Assembly (NCBI RefSeq): GCF_030811655.1
Contig: NZ_JAUSRE010000003.1
Span: 1-64,000, forward strand
DNA: 64,000 bases
Source: Pseudarthrobacter enclensis
GTDB lineage: Bacteria > Actinomycetota > Actinomycetes > Actinomycetales > Micrococcaceae
Reading direction: 5' to 3'
Shown: one piece after another, positions 34,671 to 43,433 of the stretch
Layout of the letters: every line of letters begins with the position of its first letter
Numbering within the stretch: position 1 is the first letter of the stretch
Made by a program: the position numbers and the translations under genes
Notes under the pieces: model-generated
Told to the model about the DNA's origin: nothing
Seen by the model: the letters and a program-made list of their open reading frames with translations, nothing else
Databases searched by the model: none

Positions 34671-35681
34671 TTAGAGTTCGTCGTCGCCGAAGGCGGCGTC
34701 GTCCTCTTCGATTGCTGCGGCGCGTGCTGCGAGGTCAAAACCGGGAGGCGAGTCCTTGAGGGACAGGCCCAGTTCAACCAGCTTTGCCTTGACCTCGTCA
34801 ATGGACTTGGCACCGAAGTTGCGGATGTCCATCAGGTCAGCCTCGGAGCGGGCAACGAGTTCACCCACGGTGTGGATGCCCTCACGCTTGAGGCAGTTGT
34901 AGGAACGGACGGTGAGGTCCAGATCCTCGATCGGCAGTGCCATGTCCGCTGCCAGGGCAGCGTCGGTGGGCGAGGGGCCGATCTCGATACCTTCAGCTGC
35001 GGTGTTCAGCTCACGGGCCAGACCGAACAGTTCCACCAGGGTGGTGCCTGCGGAAGCGACGGCATCGCGCGGGGCGATGGCCTGCTTGGTCTCGACGTCG
35101 ACAATCAGCTTGTCGAAGTCGGTGCGCTGCTCAACACGGGTTGCTTCCACGCGGAAAGTAACCTTCAGCACCGGCGAGTAGATGGAGTCGACCGGGATGC
35201 GGCCGATCTCTGCGTCGCCGGACTTGTTCTGAGCTGCCGAAACGTAGCCGCGGCCGCGCTCGATGGTGAGTTCGAGTTCGAACTTGCCCTTCGAGTTCAG
35301 CGTGGCGATGTGCAGATCCGGGTTGTGGAATTCGACGCCGGCCGGCGGAGCGATGTCCGCGGCGGTGACGACTCCGGGGCCCTGCTTGCGCAGGTAGGCA
35401 ACGACGGGCTCGTCGTGCTCGGAGGAAACCGACAGGTTCTTGATGTTCAGGATGATCTCGGTGACATCTTCCTTGACACCCGGAACCGTGGTGAACTCGT
35501 GCAGCACACCATCGATCCGGATGCTGGTTACGGCAGCACCGGGGATGGAGGAGAGCAGGGTACGGCGGAGGGAGTTTCCGAGGGTGTAGCCGAAGCCCGG
35601 TTCCAGCGGTTCAATGACGAAACGCGAACGGTTTTCGGAGACTACCTCTTCGGAGAGGGTGGGGCGCTGTGCAATGAGCAC
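34671..35681 (-). CDS. rpoA: RNA polymerase alpha subunit
   Basis: 336 residues. The N-terminal dimerisation domain has [20 protein letters not shown]. The C-terminal domain (about 250-315) for UP-element and activator contact has [17 protein letters not shown] and [11 protein letters not shown]. The tail is acidic ([12 protein letters not shown]). GTG start with AAAGGA upstream. A 14-bp stem-loop separates it from rpsK. Confidence 0.99.
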   Translation of the reverse strand: MLIAQRPTLSEEVVSENRSRFVIEPLEPGFGYTLGNSLRRTLLSSIPGAAVTSIRIDGVLHEFTTVPGVKEDVTEIILNIKNLSVSSEHDEPVVAYLRKQGPGVVTAADIAPPAGVEFHNPDLHIATLNSKGKFELELTIERGRGYVSAAQNKSGDAEIGRIPVDSIYSPVLKVTFRVEATRVEQRTDFDKLIVDVETKQAIAPRDAVASAGTTLVELFGLARELNTAAEGIEIGPSPTDAALAADMALPIEDLDLTVRSYNCLKREGIHTVGELVARSEADLMDIRNFGAKSIDEVKAKLVELGLSLKDSPPGFDLAARAAAIEEDDAAFGDDEL

Positions 35682-35761
35682 TTAGGTTTCCTTTCGGCGA
35701 GCATCCGCTATATGACGCAACACAGGTGGTGGAAATTCGGTCTGAAGACTTAACGCGCTGG

Positions 35762-35793
35762 GCTTGCCCGGACCATCGCTGGTCCGGGCAAGC
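35762..35793 (-). other. Strong stem-loop between rpsK and rpoA
   Basis: GCTTGCCCGGACCA (35762-35775) and TGGTCCGGGCAAGC (35780-35793) are perfect complements with a 4-nt TCGC loop. No U-tract follows on the minus strand, so an RNA processing site, stability element or weak attenuator within the alpha operon is more likely than a terminator. Confidence 0.7.
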
Positions 35794-35810
35794 TCCTGCT
35801 GCGGAAAGAA

Positions 35811-36212
35811 TTAGACGCGGCGGCGCTTCGGCGGGCGGCAGCCGTTGTGGGCTGCGGGGGTGACGTCCTGGATGGAGCCAACCTCGAGGCCAGCGGCCTG
35901 CAGCGAACGGATGGCGGTTTCGCGTCCGGAACCCGGTCCCTTGACGAAAACGTCTACCTTGCGCATGCCGTGCTCCTGCGCACGCTTGGCAGCGGCTTCG
36001 GCAGCCATCTGGGCAGCGAACGGGGTGGACTTGCGCGAGCCCTTGAAGCCAACCTCGCCAGAGGAAGCCCAGGAAATAACAGCGCCGGTCGGATCCGTGA
36101 TGGAAACGATGGTGTTGTTAAAGGTGCTCTTGATGTGCGCCTGGCCAAGCGCGATATTCTTCTTGTCCTTCTTACGCGGCTTGCGAACCGCGCCACGAGT
36201 CTTCGGGGGCAT
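35811..36212 (-). CDS. rpsK: 30S ribosomal protein S11
   Basis: 133 residues. Platform protein contacting the mRNA exit region. The conserved [31 protein letters not shown] and C-terminal [11 protein letters not shown] are present, the last being nearly invariant in bacteria. GGAGA site before the ATG. Lies between rpsM (58 nt upstream) and rpoA. Confidence 0.99.
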   Translation of the reverse strand: MPPKTRGAVRKPRKKDKKNIALGQAHIKSTFNNTIVSITDPTGAVISWASSGEVGFKGSRKSTPFAAQMAAEAAAKRAQEHGMRKVDVFVKGPGSGRETAIRSLQAAGLEVGSIQDVTPAAHNGCRPPKRRRV

Positions 36213-36270
36213 TTTTTCTCCTACAGAAAGTTATTGGGGAAAGCTCCGTCAAAAATCCCGGACGGGATTT

Positions 36271-36645
36271 TTAGCGGGCCTTCTTCTTGCCGGCGACGGT
36301 ACGCTTCGGGCCCTTGCGGGTACGTGCGTTGGTCTTCGTACGCTGACCGCGTACGGGCAGGCCCTTGCGGTGGCGCAGGCCTTCGTAGCTGCCGATTTCA
36401 ACCTTGCGGCGGATGTCAGCTGCTACTTCGCGGCGAAGGTCACCCTCAACCTTGTAGTTGCCTTCAATGTAGTCACGCAGCTCAACCAGCTGGGCGTCAG
36501 TCAGGTCCTTGACGCGAACGTCAGCGCTGATGCCCGTGGCAGCCAGGGTTTCGTGTGCACGGGTCTTGCCCACGCCGTAGATGTAAGTAAGCGCAATTTC
36601 CAGCCGCTTTTCGCGGGGAATGTCTACGCCAGCGAGACGAGCCAT
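36271..36645 (-). CDS. rpsM: 30S ribosomal protein S13
   Basis: 124 residues. Head protein contacting the P-site tRNA and bridging to the large subunit. [22 protein letters not shown] and the basic C-terminus [23 protein letters not shown] are diagnostic. AAGGAG precedes the ATG. A 184-nt leader separates it from rpmJ. Confidence 0.99.
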   Translation of the reverse strand: MARLAGVDIPREKRLEIALTYIYGVGKTRAHETLAATGISADVRVKDLTDAQLVELRDYIEGNYKVEGDLRREVAADIRRKVEIGSYEGLRHRKGLPVRGQRTKTNARTRKGPKRTVAGKKKAR

Positions 36646-36829
36646 AGTGGCAGTACTCCTTGATAAACCGGAGGTCGTAGGCAGTACACCCGCACGGTCC
36701 GTGCGGCCCCAGCCTCCGACCGGGGGTTAGCTGTCCGGACTCTTTCGAGCTCAATGTTCCAGATCAGCTTGTGCTGCCTTTATTTACTTGCGTGGGTTAG
36801 CAACCCAGGATTTCCTTCAGGGAAGGAAA

Positions 36830-36943
36830 TTAGCCCTGGCGCTGCTTGTGGCGCGGGTTCTCGCAGATCACCATGACCCGGCCATTACGGCGGATCACTT
36901 TGCACTTTTCGCAGATCTGCTTGACGCTCGGCTTGACCTTCAT
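36830..36943 (-). CDS. rpmJ: 50S ribosomal protein L36 (zinc-binding form)
   Basis: 37 residues. [19 protein letters not shown] carries Cys11 and Cys14; with Cys27 and His32 (ICENPRH) they make the zinc site of the C+ form. AAAGGA lies before the ATG. Between infA and rpsM, the usual order. Confidence 0.98.
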   Translation of the reverse strand: MKVKPSVKQICEKCKVIRRNGRVMVICENPRHKQRQG

Positions 36944-37014
36944 GGCATTCCTTTGCGTGTAGCAGTTTGGTCAACTGGAGCGGCCGCCAGTTCGAACTGA
37001 CGCCGCCCAGCAAT

Positions 37015-37236
37015 TTACTTGTAGCGGTAGACGATACGACCACGGGTGAGGTCGTACGGGCTCAGCTCCACCACTACGCGGTCCTCGGGGAGGATTCGGA
37101 TGTAGTGCTGACGCATCTTTCCAGAGATGTGTGCCAGAACGATGTGCTTGTTGGTGAGCTCAACGCGAAACATCGCGTTAGGCAGCGCCTCGGTCACAAC
37201 GCCTTCGATCTCAATGACCCCGTCCTTCTTGGCCAT
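37015..37236 (-). CDS. infA: Translation initiation factor IF-1
   Basis: 73 residues, one OB fold (S1-like) that occupies the ribosomal A site during initiation. [21 protein letters not shown] and [15 protein letters not shown] are the standard ends. GGAGGG precedes the ATG. Lies 171 nt downstream of the P1-family peptidase gene instead of following map as is usual in relatives. Confidence 0.99.
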   Translation of the reverse strand: MAKKDGVIEIEGVVTEALPNAMFRVELTNKHIVLAHISGKMRQHYIRILPEDRVVVELSPYDLTRGRIVYRYK

Positions 37237-37407
37237 ACCCTCCGCTAACTGTTGTTGCCGCAGCCCCGCCGGATTGCACCGGGCATGACCACGAACGTTT
37301 TTGTTGGATCGATTGCCGGCTCCAGGCCCAAAAGGGCGTGGCAGTCCAGACAACCAACAAACAACACTACCCTCTTGGCCGGTAAAAGTTAAATCGGCCA
37401 TAGTAGC

Positions 37408-38343
37408 CTACGCGGTGCGGTATGCACCATATTCACCGGCAGGAGTGATGATGCCTTCCGCGCTGGCAACGCCGTCAAGGATCGCCAAACGTACGACGTC
37501 GGCTGCCGCGCTTTGCAGGGTAATGAGGCTGAGCTGCCGGGCAGCCTCGTCCGAACGGTCGAGTCCCAAGGTCCCGGTTGCAAGGCAAAAAACAGTATCC
37601 CCATCGGCAAGCGTATGGGAAGGATTTAACGCCCGCGCGATCCCGGCATGGGAGGCCGAGGCAGTCCTTTTACATTCGGCCACGTCAAGAACGGCATTCG
37701 TGGCCACCACGACAAGGGTGGTGTTCAGTGGCGCGGGATCAGCGCGGCCGGCCGGGTCCGGCGCAGCTGACCCCAGCGGCAGGCCCAACGCGTTGACTAC
37801 GGCGAGGGCTCCGACTACCAACCCGTTCTCCATGGTGACCGATGCGGTTCCCACGCCCCCCTTGAACTGCCCCCTGCCGATGAGCGCTCCGGTGCCGGCA
37901 CCCACGTTGCCGCGTCCGACGTCGCGCCCTTCCTTTTGTGCGGCAGCGGCGGCGGCTGCAGCGTAGCCCATGTCCGGCGTCGGGCGTGCGGAAAAGTCGC
38001 CGCCCCTGCCGAGGTCGAAGATGGCGGCGGCGGGGACGATGGGCACCACCCCGCCGGGGACCGGAAATCCGCGGCCGTGCTCCTCACACCATCGCTGGGC
38101 ACCGGCGGCGGACGCGAGGCCGTAGGCGCTGCCGCCCGTGAGCACTACCGCATCCACCTTGCTGACCAGGGTAGTGGGGTCCAGCGCATCGGTTTCGTGC
38201 GTGGCCGGTCCGCCGCCTTGGACATCCACCGAGCCCACGGTGCCCTGCGGCGCAAGGACCACCGTGACACCTGTCAACCAGCCGTCAGCGTCGTTCTGCA
38301 CATGCCCCACACAGATACCCGGTACGTCGGCAATGGTTCCCAT
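37408..38343 (-). CDS. P1/S58-family (DmpA-like) peptidase
   Basis: 311 residues. Members are Ntn-fold hydrolases that self-cleave to expose a Ser or Thr nucleophile; DmpA is an aminopeptidase and other members act on short or beta-peptides. GICVGHVQND, ETDALDP, VVLTGGSAYGLASAAG and NVGAGTGALIGR are family landmarks. NTTLVVVATNA contains the expected cleavage and nucleophile site (Asn|Thr). The ATG at 38343 gives the normal MGTIADVPG start. It sits just upstream of infA and is divergent from the ABC permease gene. True substrate unknown. Confidence 0.85.
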   Translation of the reverse strand: MGTIADVPGICVGHVQNDADGWLTGVTVVLAPQGTVGSVDVQGGGPATHETDALDPTTLVSKVDAVVLTGGSAYGLASAAGAQRWCEEHGRGFPVPGGVVPIVPAAAIFDLGRGGDFSARPTPDMGYAAAAAAAAQKEGRDVGRGNVGAGTGALIGRGQFKGGVGTASVTMENGLVVGALAVVNALGLPLGSAAPDPAGRADPAPLNTTLVVVATNAVLDVAECKRTASASHAGIARALNPSHTLADGDTVFCLATGTLGLDRSDEAARQLSLITLQSAAADVVRLAILDGVASAEGIITPAGEYGAYRTA

Positions 38344-38565
38344 GCCCCCATTGTCCCTCCGCTGGCGTGCCCCTGCCGCATCGGCGAACTTTATGCGAGA
38401 CTGCAAACAACACAGGGTTAATGGGCAACGAAGCCTTTGTTAACTATTGGAGGAGAAGGGCTTTTCCAGGGGTTTCGCCCACCAACAATGTGGTGAAGTA
38501 ATAGCTTGATTCCCCTTACCCGCGAGACCGGCCACAGCTGGCTCCGAAACCCGTGAGAGATCCGC

Positions 38566-39525
38566 ATGACACGTCAACTCTCCCCACGACCCTTCACCAG
38601 GCCCGCTGACCCGGGGGCCGGTACCGCCAAGATACCCCGCAGGCGATGGACCGCCCGGAGCCGTCGCGACTTCTTCGTTTTCCTTGCCATGGCGCTGCCC
38701 AACCTGGTGCTGATCGCCGTCTTCACCTACCGTCCGCTGTTGAGCAACATGTATTACTCGACCCTGGACTGGACCCTGGGCTCCCCCACCGCCACGGTGG
38801 TGGGCCTGGACAACTACGTGACCTTCTTCAGCAGCAGCGATGCGCCCAAGGTCCTGGGTACCACGGCGGTCTTCACGCTGGTTACCGTGGGCGGCTCCAT
38901 GGTGCTGGGCCTGCTGGTCGCGCTGGCACTGAATGCGAAAGTCCGCGGCACCACCTTCGCCCGCTCCGCCGTCTTTGCCCCCTATGTGCTCTCCGGAGTC
39001 GGCGTGGGCCTGGTCTGGCTGTTCATCTTCGACCCCGGCTATGGGGTCCTTGCCTGGCTGCTGCGGGGCTTAGGGCAGCAAAGCCCGCAGTGGATCAACG
39101 ATCCCCAGCTCTCCCTGGTCATGGTGATCCTGGTCTACGTATGGAAGAACCTGGGCTACTGCGCCGTGGTGTACCTGGCTGGGCTGCAGTCCCTTCCCAA
39201 GGAAGTCATGGAAGCTGCCTCCCTTGACGGCGCCAACGGTTTCCGCCGCTTCATGGCGATCTCGCTGCCGTTGCTGTCCCCCACCACGTTCTTCCTGCTG
39301 ATCACCACCATGCTCAGCTCCCTGCAGGCCTTCGACCTGATCCGGATCATGACTCCGCTGGGCACAGGCACCAGCACGCTGATCTACGAGGCCTACCTCC
39401 AGGCCTTCGGCGCCTACAACAGGGCCGGCTACTCGGCAGCCATTTCCGTGGTCCTGTTCGCCATCCTCCTGGTAATCACCGTGCTCCAGCTGCGGTTTGT
39501 GGAACGAAAGGTGCACTACTCGTGA
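38566..39525 (+). CDS. Carbohydrate ABC transporter permease (MalF/UgpA type)
   Basis: 319 residues with six predicted membrane helices and a basic cytoplasmic N-terminus. The EAA loop reads EAASLDGANGFRRFMAISLPLL, the site of contact with the ATPase. First gene of a permease-permease-binding-protein operon. No ATPase gene is nearby, so a shared MsiK-type ATPase elsewhere is likely. Overlaps the second permease by 4 nt (GTGA). Confidence 0.93.
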   Translation: MTRQLSPRPFTRPADPGAGTAKIPRRRWTARSRRDFFVFLAMALPNLVLIAVFTYRPLLSNMYYSTLDWTLGSPTATVVGLDNYVTFFSSSDAPKVLGTTAVFTLVTVGGSMVLGLLVALALNAKVRGTTFARSAVFAPYVLSGVGVGLVWLFIFDPGYGVLAWLLRGLGQQSPQWINDPQLSLVMVILVYVWKNLGYCAVVYLAGLQSLPKEVMEAASLDGANGFRRFMAISLPLLSPTTFFLLITTMLSSLQAFDLIRIMTPLGTGTSTLIYEAYLQAFGAYNRAGYSAAISVVLFAILLVITVLQLRFVERKVHYS

Positions 39526-40442
39526 CCTCCCTGTCTCCGGTGGACCCGGACCCCGCTGCTCCTGCCGTTCCCGGACCCGCCCCGGACCTCGGCCGCGACC
39601 GGCCGTTGTCGCGCCGCAACCTCATCCAGACAATCGTGGGCGGCTACCTGCCCCTGCTCATCGCGACGCTGGTGGTGTTCCTGCCCCTGCTGTGGATGGT
39701 GCTCAGCTCCTTCAAGCAGTCCGGCGAGATCGTCACCACAGACCTGAAGATCCTGCCGGAGAGCCTGAACCTGGACAACTACCGGACCGCCATGACCACG
39801 GTCCCGTTTGCGCAGTTCTTCCTGAACAGCACCATCGTCACCCTGGCCGGGGCCACCATCAAAGTCATCCTGGCAATCCTGACCGCGTATGCCCTGGTGT
39901 TTGTCCGCTTCCCGTTCCGGAACTTTATCTTCGTGCTGATCCTGGTGGCCCTCATGGTGCCCCCGCAGGTTTCCATCCTGCCCAACTTCATCCTGATCGC
40001 GGGGATCGGTGGAAAGAACACTTTGTGGGGCATCATTTTGCCCGGCCTAGGCACGGCCTTCGGCACCTTCCTGCTGCGCCAGCACTTCCGGACCCTGCCC
40101 AATTCCATCCTGGAGTCGGCCGAGATGGACGGTGCCGGCCACTGGCGCCGGCTGTGGCAGATCGTGGTCCCCGTCTCGGTGCCGTCCATCGCCACGGTGG
40201 CGCTGGTGACGATCGTGACCGAATGGAATGACTACATCTGGCCACTGATCATCACGGACCGGCCGGAAACCATGACGTTGCCGGTGGGCCTGACCCTCCT
40301 CCAGAACAGCGAGAGCAACGCCGCCGGCTGGGGTGTCCTCATGGCCGGCGCGGTCCTGGTCATCGTCCCCATCCTGATCATCTTCGCGGCCCTGCAGCGC
40401 TACATCGTGGCGGGCCTCACCCAGGGCAGCGTGACCGGCTAA
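39522..40442 (+). CDS. Carbohydrate ABC transporter permease (MalG/UgpE type)
   Basis: 306 residues with a Pro/Asp-rich N-terminal stretch of about 40 and six membrane helices. The EAA loop is ESAEMDGAGHWRRLWQIVVP. Closest in style to UgpE/MalG permeases. The GTG start overlaps the upstream stop. The binding-protein gene follows after 73 nt. Confidence 0.93.
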   Translation: MTSLSPVDPDPAAPAVPGPAPDLGRDRPLSRRNLIQTIVGGYLPLLIATLVVFLPLLWMVLSSFKQSGEIVTTDLKILPESLNLDNYRTAMTTVPFAQFFLNSTIVTLAGATIKVILAILTAYALVFVRFPFRNFIFVLILVALMVPPQVSILPNFILIAGIGGKNTLWGIILPGLGTAFGTFLLRQHFRTLPNSILESAEMDGAGHWRRLWQIVVPVSVPSIATVALVTIVTEWNDYIWPLIITDRPETMTLPVGLTLLQNSESNAAGWGVLMAGAVLVIVPILIIFAALQRYIVAGLTQGSVTG

Positions 40443-40515
40443 GCAGCCGGCCGCCGTCGTACTTTCACACCCTCGAATTCCAAACTTCCAAAGGCAACAA
40501 CCGAAAGGAACTGTC

Positions 40516-41865
40516 ATGACACTTCATCTGGACCGGAGGCATTTCCTGGGCCTGGCAGGGCTGACCGCCTCCGCCGCTGCCCTGGCCGCATGCGGCGGAC
40601 CCTCAACCACCGGCGGCGGCCAGGCAACCACCCAGGCTGCCGACATCGACTTCAGCGGCGTGAAGCCTGCGGCCAAGATCGACTTCTGGTCCAGCCACCC
40701 CGGCCAGTCGCAGGACGTGGAGAAGAGCCTGATCGAGAAGTTCCAGGCAAAGAACCCCGGCATCACGGTCAACCTGGTGACGGCCGGCGCCAACTACGAG
40801 GAAATCGCCCAGAAGTTCCAGACGGCGCAGGCTGCCAAGTCCGGCCTCCCGGGCGTCGTGGTCCTCTCGGACGTGTGGTGGTTCCGCTACTACACCAACG
40901 GCAGCATCATCCCGGTGGACAGCCTCACCAAGCAGCTGAACATGAAAATGGACGACTTCCAGCAGTCCCTGGTGGATGACTACAAGTACGACGGAAAGCA
41001 CTGGGCACTCCCCTACGGCCGTTCCACGCCGCTGTTCTACTACAACAAGGACCACTTTGCCGCTGCCGGCATACCGGACCGCGCACCCAAGACCTGGGAT
41101 GAGTTCGGCCAGTGGGCCCCCAAGCTGAAGGCCAGCTCCGGCGCCCAGTACGCCTACATCTACCCGGCCCTGGCAGGCTATGCGGGCTGGACCCTGCAGA
41201 ACATGCTGTGGGGCTGGGGCGGCGGCTGGTCCAAGGACTGGGACATCACCTGTGACTCCCCCGAATCAGTGGCCGCACTGCAGTGGGCCCAGGACTCGAT
41301 CTACAAGGACAAGTGGGCGGGAGTGTCCTCCAAGGAAGCAGCGGACGATTTCTCCGCCGGGCTGACCTCAGCCACCATTGCCTCCACCGGCTCGCTGCTG
41401 GGGATCCTAAAGTCGGCCAAGTTCAACGTCGGTGTCGGTTTCCTGCCGGGCGGCCCCAAAGCCACAACCAACGTCTGCCCCACTGGTGGCGCAGGCCTGG
41501 GCATCCCCAGCGGGATCACCAAAGAGGAACAGCTCGCAGCCGGGATGTTCCTGGACTTCGTCACCCAGCCCGAGAGCACCGTCGAGTTCTCCGCCGCCAC
41601 GGGTTACATGCCCATCCGCAAGTCGGCGGACATGTCGGCCGTCCTGGCCAAGACACCGCAGATCAAGACGGCAGTTGACCAGCTCGCCGTCACCAAGGTC
41701 CAGGACAACGCACGCGTATTCCTGCCGGGCGCGGACCAGGAGATGGCCAAGGCCGCCGCCAAGATCCTCACCCAGCAGGGCGACGTCAAGTCCACCATGA
41801 CGGACCTCAAGAGCACCCTGCAGGGCATCTACGACCACGACGTAAAGCCGAAGCTGAAGGCCTAG
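40516..41865 (+). CDS. Sugar ABC transporter substrate-binding lipoprotein
   Basis: 449 residues, extracellular solute-binding family 1. The N-terminus combines a twin-arginine DRRHFLGLAG (6-15) and lipobox LAAC with Cys26, so it is probably Tat-exported and lipid-anchored. KIDFWSSHPGQSQDVEK and YGRSTPLFYYNKDHF are typical of UgpB/MalE-like proteins. AAAGGA lies before the ATG. Substrate is unknown; a sugar or glycerol-phosphate-like ligand is inferred from the permease type. Followed by a terminator. Confidence 0.92.
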   Translation: MTLHLDRRHFLGLAGLTASAAALAACGGPSTTGGGQATTQAADIDFSGVKPAAKIDFWSSHPGQSQDVEKSLIEKFQAKNPGITVNLVTAGANYEEIAQKFQTAQAAKSGLPGVVVLSDVWWFRYYTNGSIIPVDSLTKQLNMKMDDFQQSLVDDYKYDGKHWALPYGRSTPLFYYNKDHFAAAGIPDRAPKTWDEFGQWAPKLKASSGAQYAYIYPALAGYAGWTLQNMLWGWGGGWSKDWDITCDSPESVAALQWAQDSIYKDKWAGVSSKEAADDFSAGLTSATIASTGSLLGILKSAKFNVGVGFLPGGPKATTNVCPTGGAGLGIPSGITKEEQLAAGMFLDFVTQPESTVEFSAATGYMPIRKSADMSAVLAKTPQIKTAVDQLAVTKVQDNARVFLPGADQEMAKAAAKILTQQGDVKSTMTDLKSTLQGIYDHDVKPKLKA

Positions 41866-41880
41866 GCGCAGTCGACACGC

Positions 41881-41924
41881 AAAAGCCCTGGCGCCCCCCG
41901 GATACAGGGGTCGCCAGGGCTTTT
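41881..41924. terminator. Bidirectional terminator between the ABC operon and map
   Basis: AAAAGCCCTGGCG (41881-41893) pairs perfectly with CGCCAGGGCTTTT (41912-41924); it ends in U on both strands. Serves the convergent binding-protein gene and secY-adk-map. Confidence 0.92.
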
Positions 41925-41952
41925 CCGTGCGCCAGGCGAGGGTGCGCAGCGC

Positions 41953-42780
41953 CTACGGGATCGGCACCGGGGTGACGCCGAGCGGCACCAGGTGCTCCGC
42001 GCCGCCGTCGGGCGCTGACAGCACCCAAATGCCCTTCTCGTGCACTGCCACCGAGTGCTCCCACTGGCAGGATCGCTTGCCGTCGGTGGTGACCACGGTC
42101 CAGTCATCCTCCAGGACTGCGGTTTCGATGCCGCCACGGACCAGCATGGGTTCAATGGCAAGGCACAGGCCCGGCTTGATCTTGGGGCCGCGGTGGCTGG
42201 TGCGGTAGTTCAGGACATCCGGCGCCATGTGCATCTCGGAGCCGATGCCGTGGCCCACGTAGTCCTCCAGGATGCCCAGCGGCTTGCCGGGGACGGAGGA
42301 GACGTAGTCGTCAATGGCCGCACCAATGTCGCCCACGTGCTTTCCGGTGGCCAGTGCGGCGATCCCCCGCCACATTGCAGCCTGGGTGACGTCGGACAGC
42401 CGCTGGTCCTCGGGATCGGCCGTCCCCACAATCGCCGTGCGTGCGGAGTCTGAGTGCCAGCCGTCCACGATCGCGCCGCCGTCGATCGAGATGATGTCGC
42501 CGTCCTGGAGCACCCGGGCGCCCGGGATGCCGTGCACGACTTCCTCGTTGACGGACGTGCAGATGGTGGCCGGGAAGCCGTGGTAGCCCAGGAAATTGGA
42601 CTTGGCACCTGCCTCGTTCAGGACGGCGGCGAAGACGTCGTCCAGGTGCTTGGTGGTAACGCCCGGCACCGCCGCGGCAACGGCGGCGTCCAGCGCGCGG
42701 CTGAGGACCAGGCCCGCCTCGTGCATGGTGCGCATTTGGGCGTTGTTCTTGAATTCGATCCGGGGCTGGCCGAAGGCCAT
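41953..42780 (-). CDS. map: Type I methionine aminopeptidase
   Basis: Removes the initiator Met from nascent proteins using two metal ions. 275 residues from the ATG at 42780, which has AAGGAA upstream. Metal ligands are visible in order: the two Asp of DGWHSDSART, His in GHGIGSEMH, Glu in AIEPM and Glu in QWEHSVAV. Third gene of the secY-adk-map unit, 74 nt after adk, and closed by the shared terminator. Confidence 0.97.
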   Translation of the reverse strand: MAFGQPRIEFKNNAQMRTMHEAGLVLSRALDAAVAAAVPGVTTKHLDDVFAAVLNEAGAKSNFLGYHGFPATICTSVNEEVVHGIPGARVLQDGDIISIDGGAIVDGWHSDSARTAIVGTADPEDQRLSDVTQAAMWRGIAALATGKHVGDIGAAIDDYVSSVPGKPLGILEDYVGHGIGSEMHMAPDVLNYRTSHRGPKIKPGLCLAIEPMLVRGGIETAVLEDDWTVVTTDGKRSCQWEHSVAVHEKGIWVLSAPDGGAEHLVPLGVTPVPIP

Positions 42781-42854
42781 GGTGTTTCCTTTCAAATGGC
42801 TGAGGCTCCCCCCGGATGCCGGGAGGAGCCTCGATAAACCGGGCGCCTTAGATA

Positions 42855-43433
42855 TCAGGCTGCCTGTGCGGCCTTGATGGCCTGCATCACTCGGTTGGTT
42901 ACTTCGTCGATGGGACCGATCCCGTCAACCCGGGTGAGGATGCCACGCTCGGCGTACTTCGCCACCACGGCTTCGGTCTGCTGGTGGTACAGATCCAGGC
43001 GGTGGCGGATGACGGCTTCGTTGTCGTCGCTCCGGCCCGTTTCCTTGGCCCGGCCCAGGAGGCGGTGCACCAGTTCCTCGTCGTCGGCGGTGAGCTGGAG
43101 GACCACGTCGAGCTTCTCGTCGCCGTCGGCGAGGATCTCGTCAAGGTAGTCCACCTGCGCAGTGGTGCGCGGGTAGCCGTCCAGCAGGAAGCCGTTTTCG
43201 ACGTCGGTCTCGCCCAGGCGGTCGCGGACCATCTTGTTGGTCACGCTGTCCGGAACGAAGTCACCGTTGTCCATGTACTTCTTGGCCTCGAGGCCGAGCG
43301 GGGTTTCGCCCTTCACGTTCGCACGGAAGATGTCGCCGGTGGAGATGGCCACAACGCCGAGGCGTTCTGAAATCCGCTCCGCCTGCGTTCCTTTTCCGGA
43401 ACCGGGAGGTCCAATAATCAGCATTCTCGTCAT
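42855..43433 (-). CDS. adk: Adenylate kinase (short-lid form)
   Basis: 192 residues. ATP + AMP to 2 ADP. P-loop GPPGSGKGT (8-16), the AMP-binding STGDIFR and the LLDGYPRT motif. The LID is short (GRAKETGRSDDNEAV), with no zinc finger, as in other actinobacteria. ATG overlaps the secY stop by 4 nt. An internal ATG (MLIIGPPG) three codons on is possible. Confidence 0.98.
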   Translation of the reverse strand: MTRMLIIGPPGSGKGTQAERISERLGVVAISTGDIFRANVKGETPLGLEAKKYMDNGDFVPDSVTNKMVRDRLGETDVENGFLLDGYPRTTAQVDYLDEILADGDEKLDVVLQLTADDEELVHRLLGRAKETGRSDDNEAVIRHRLDLYHQQTEAVVAKYAERGILTRVDGIGPIDEVTNRVMQAIKAAQAA

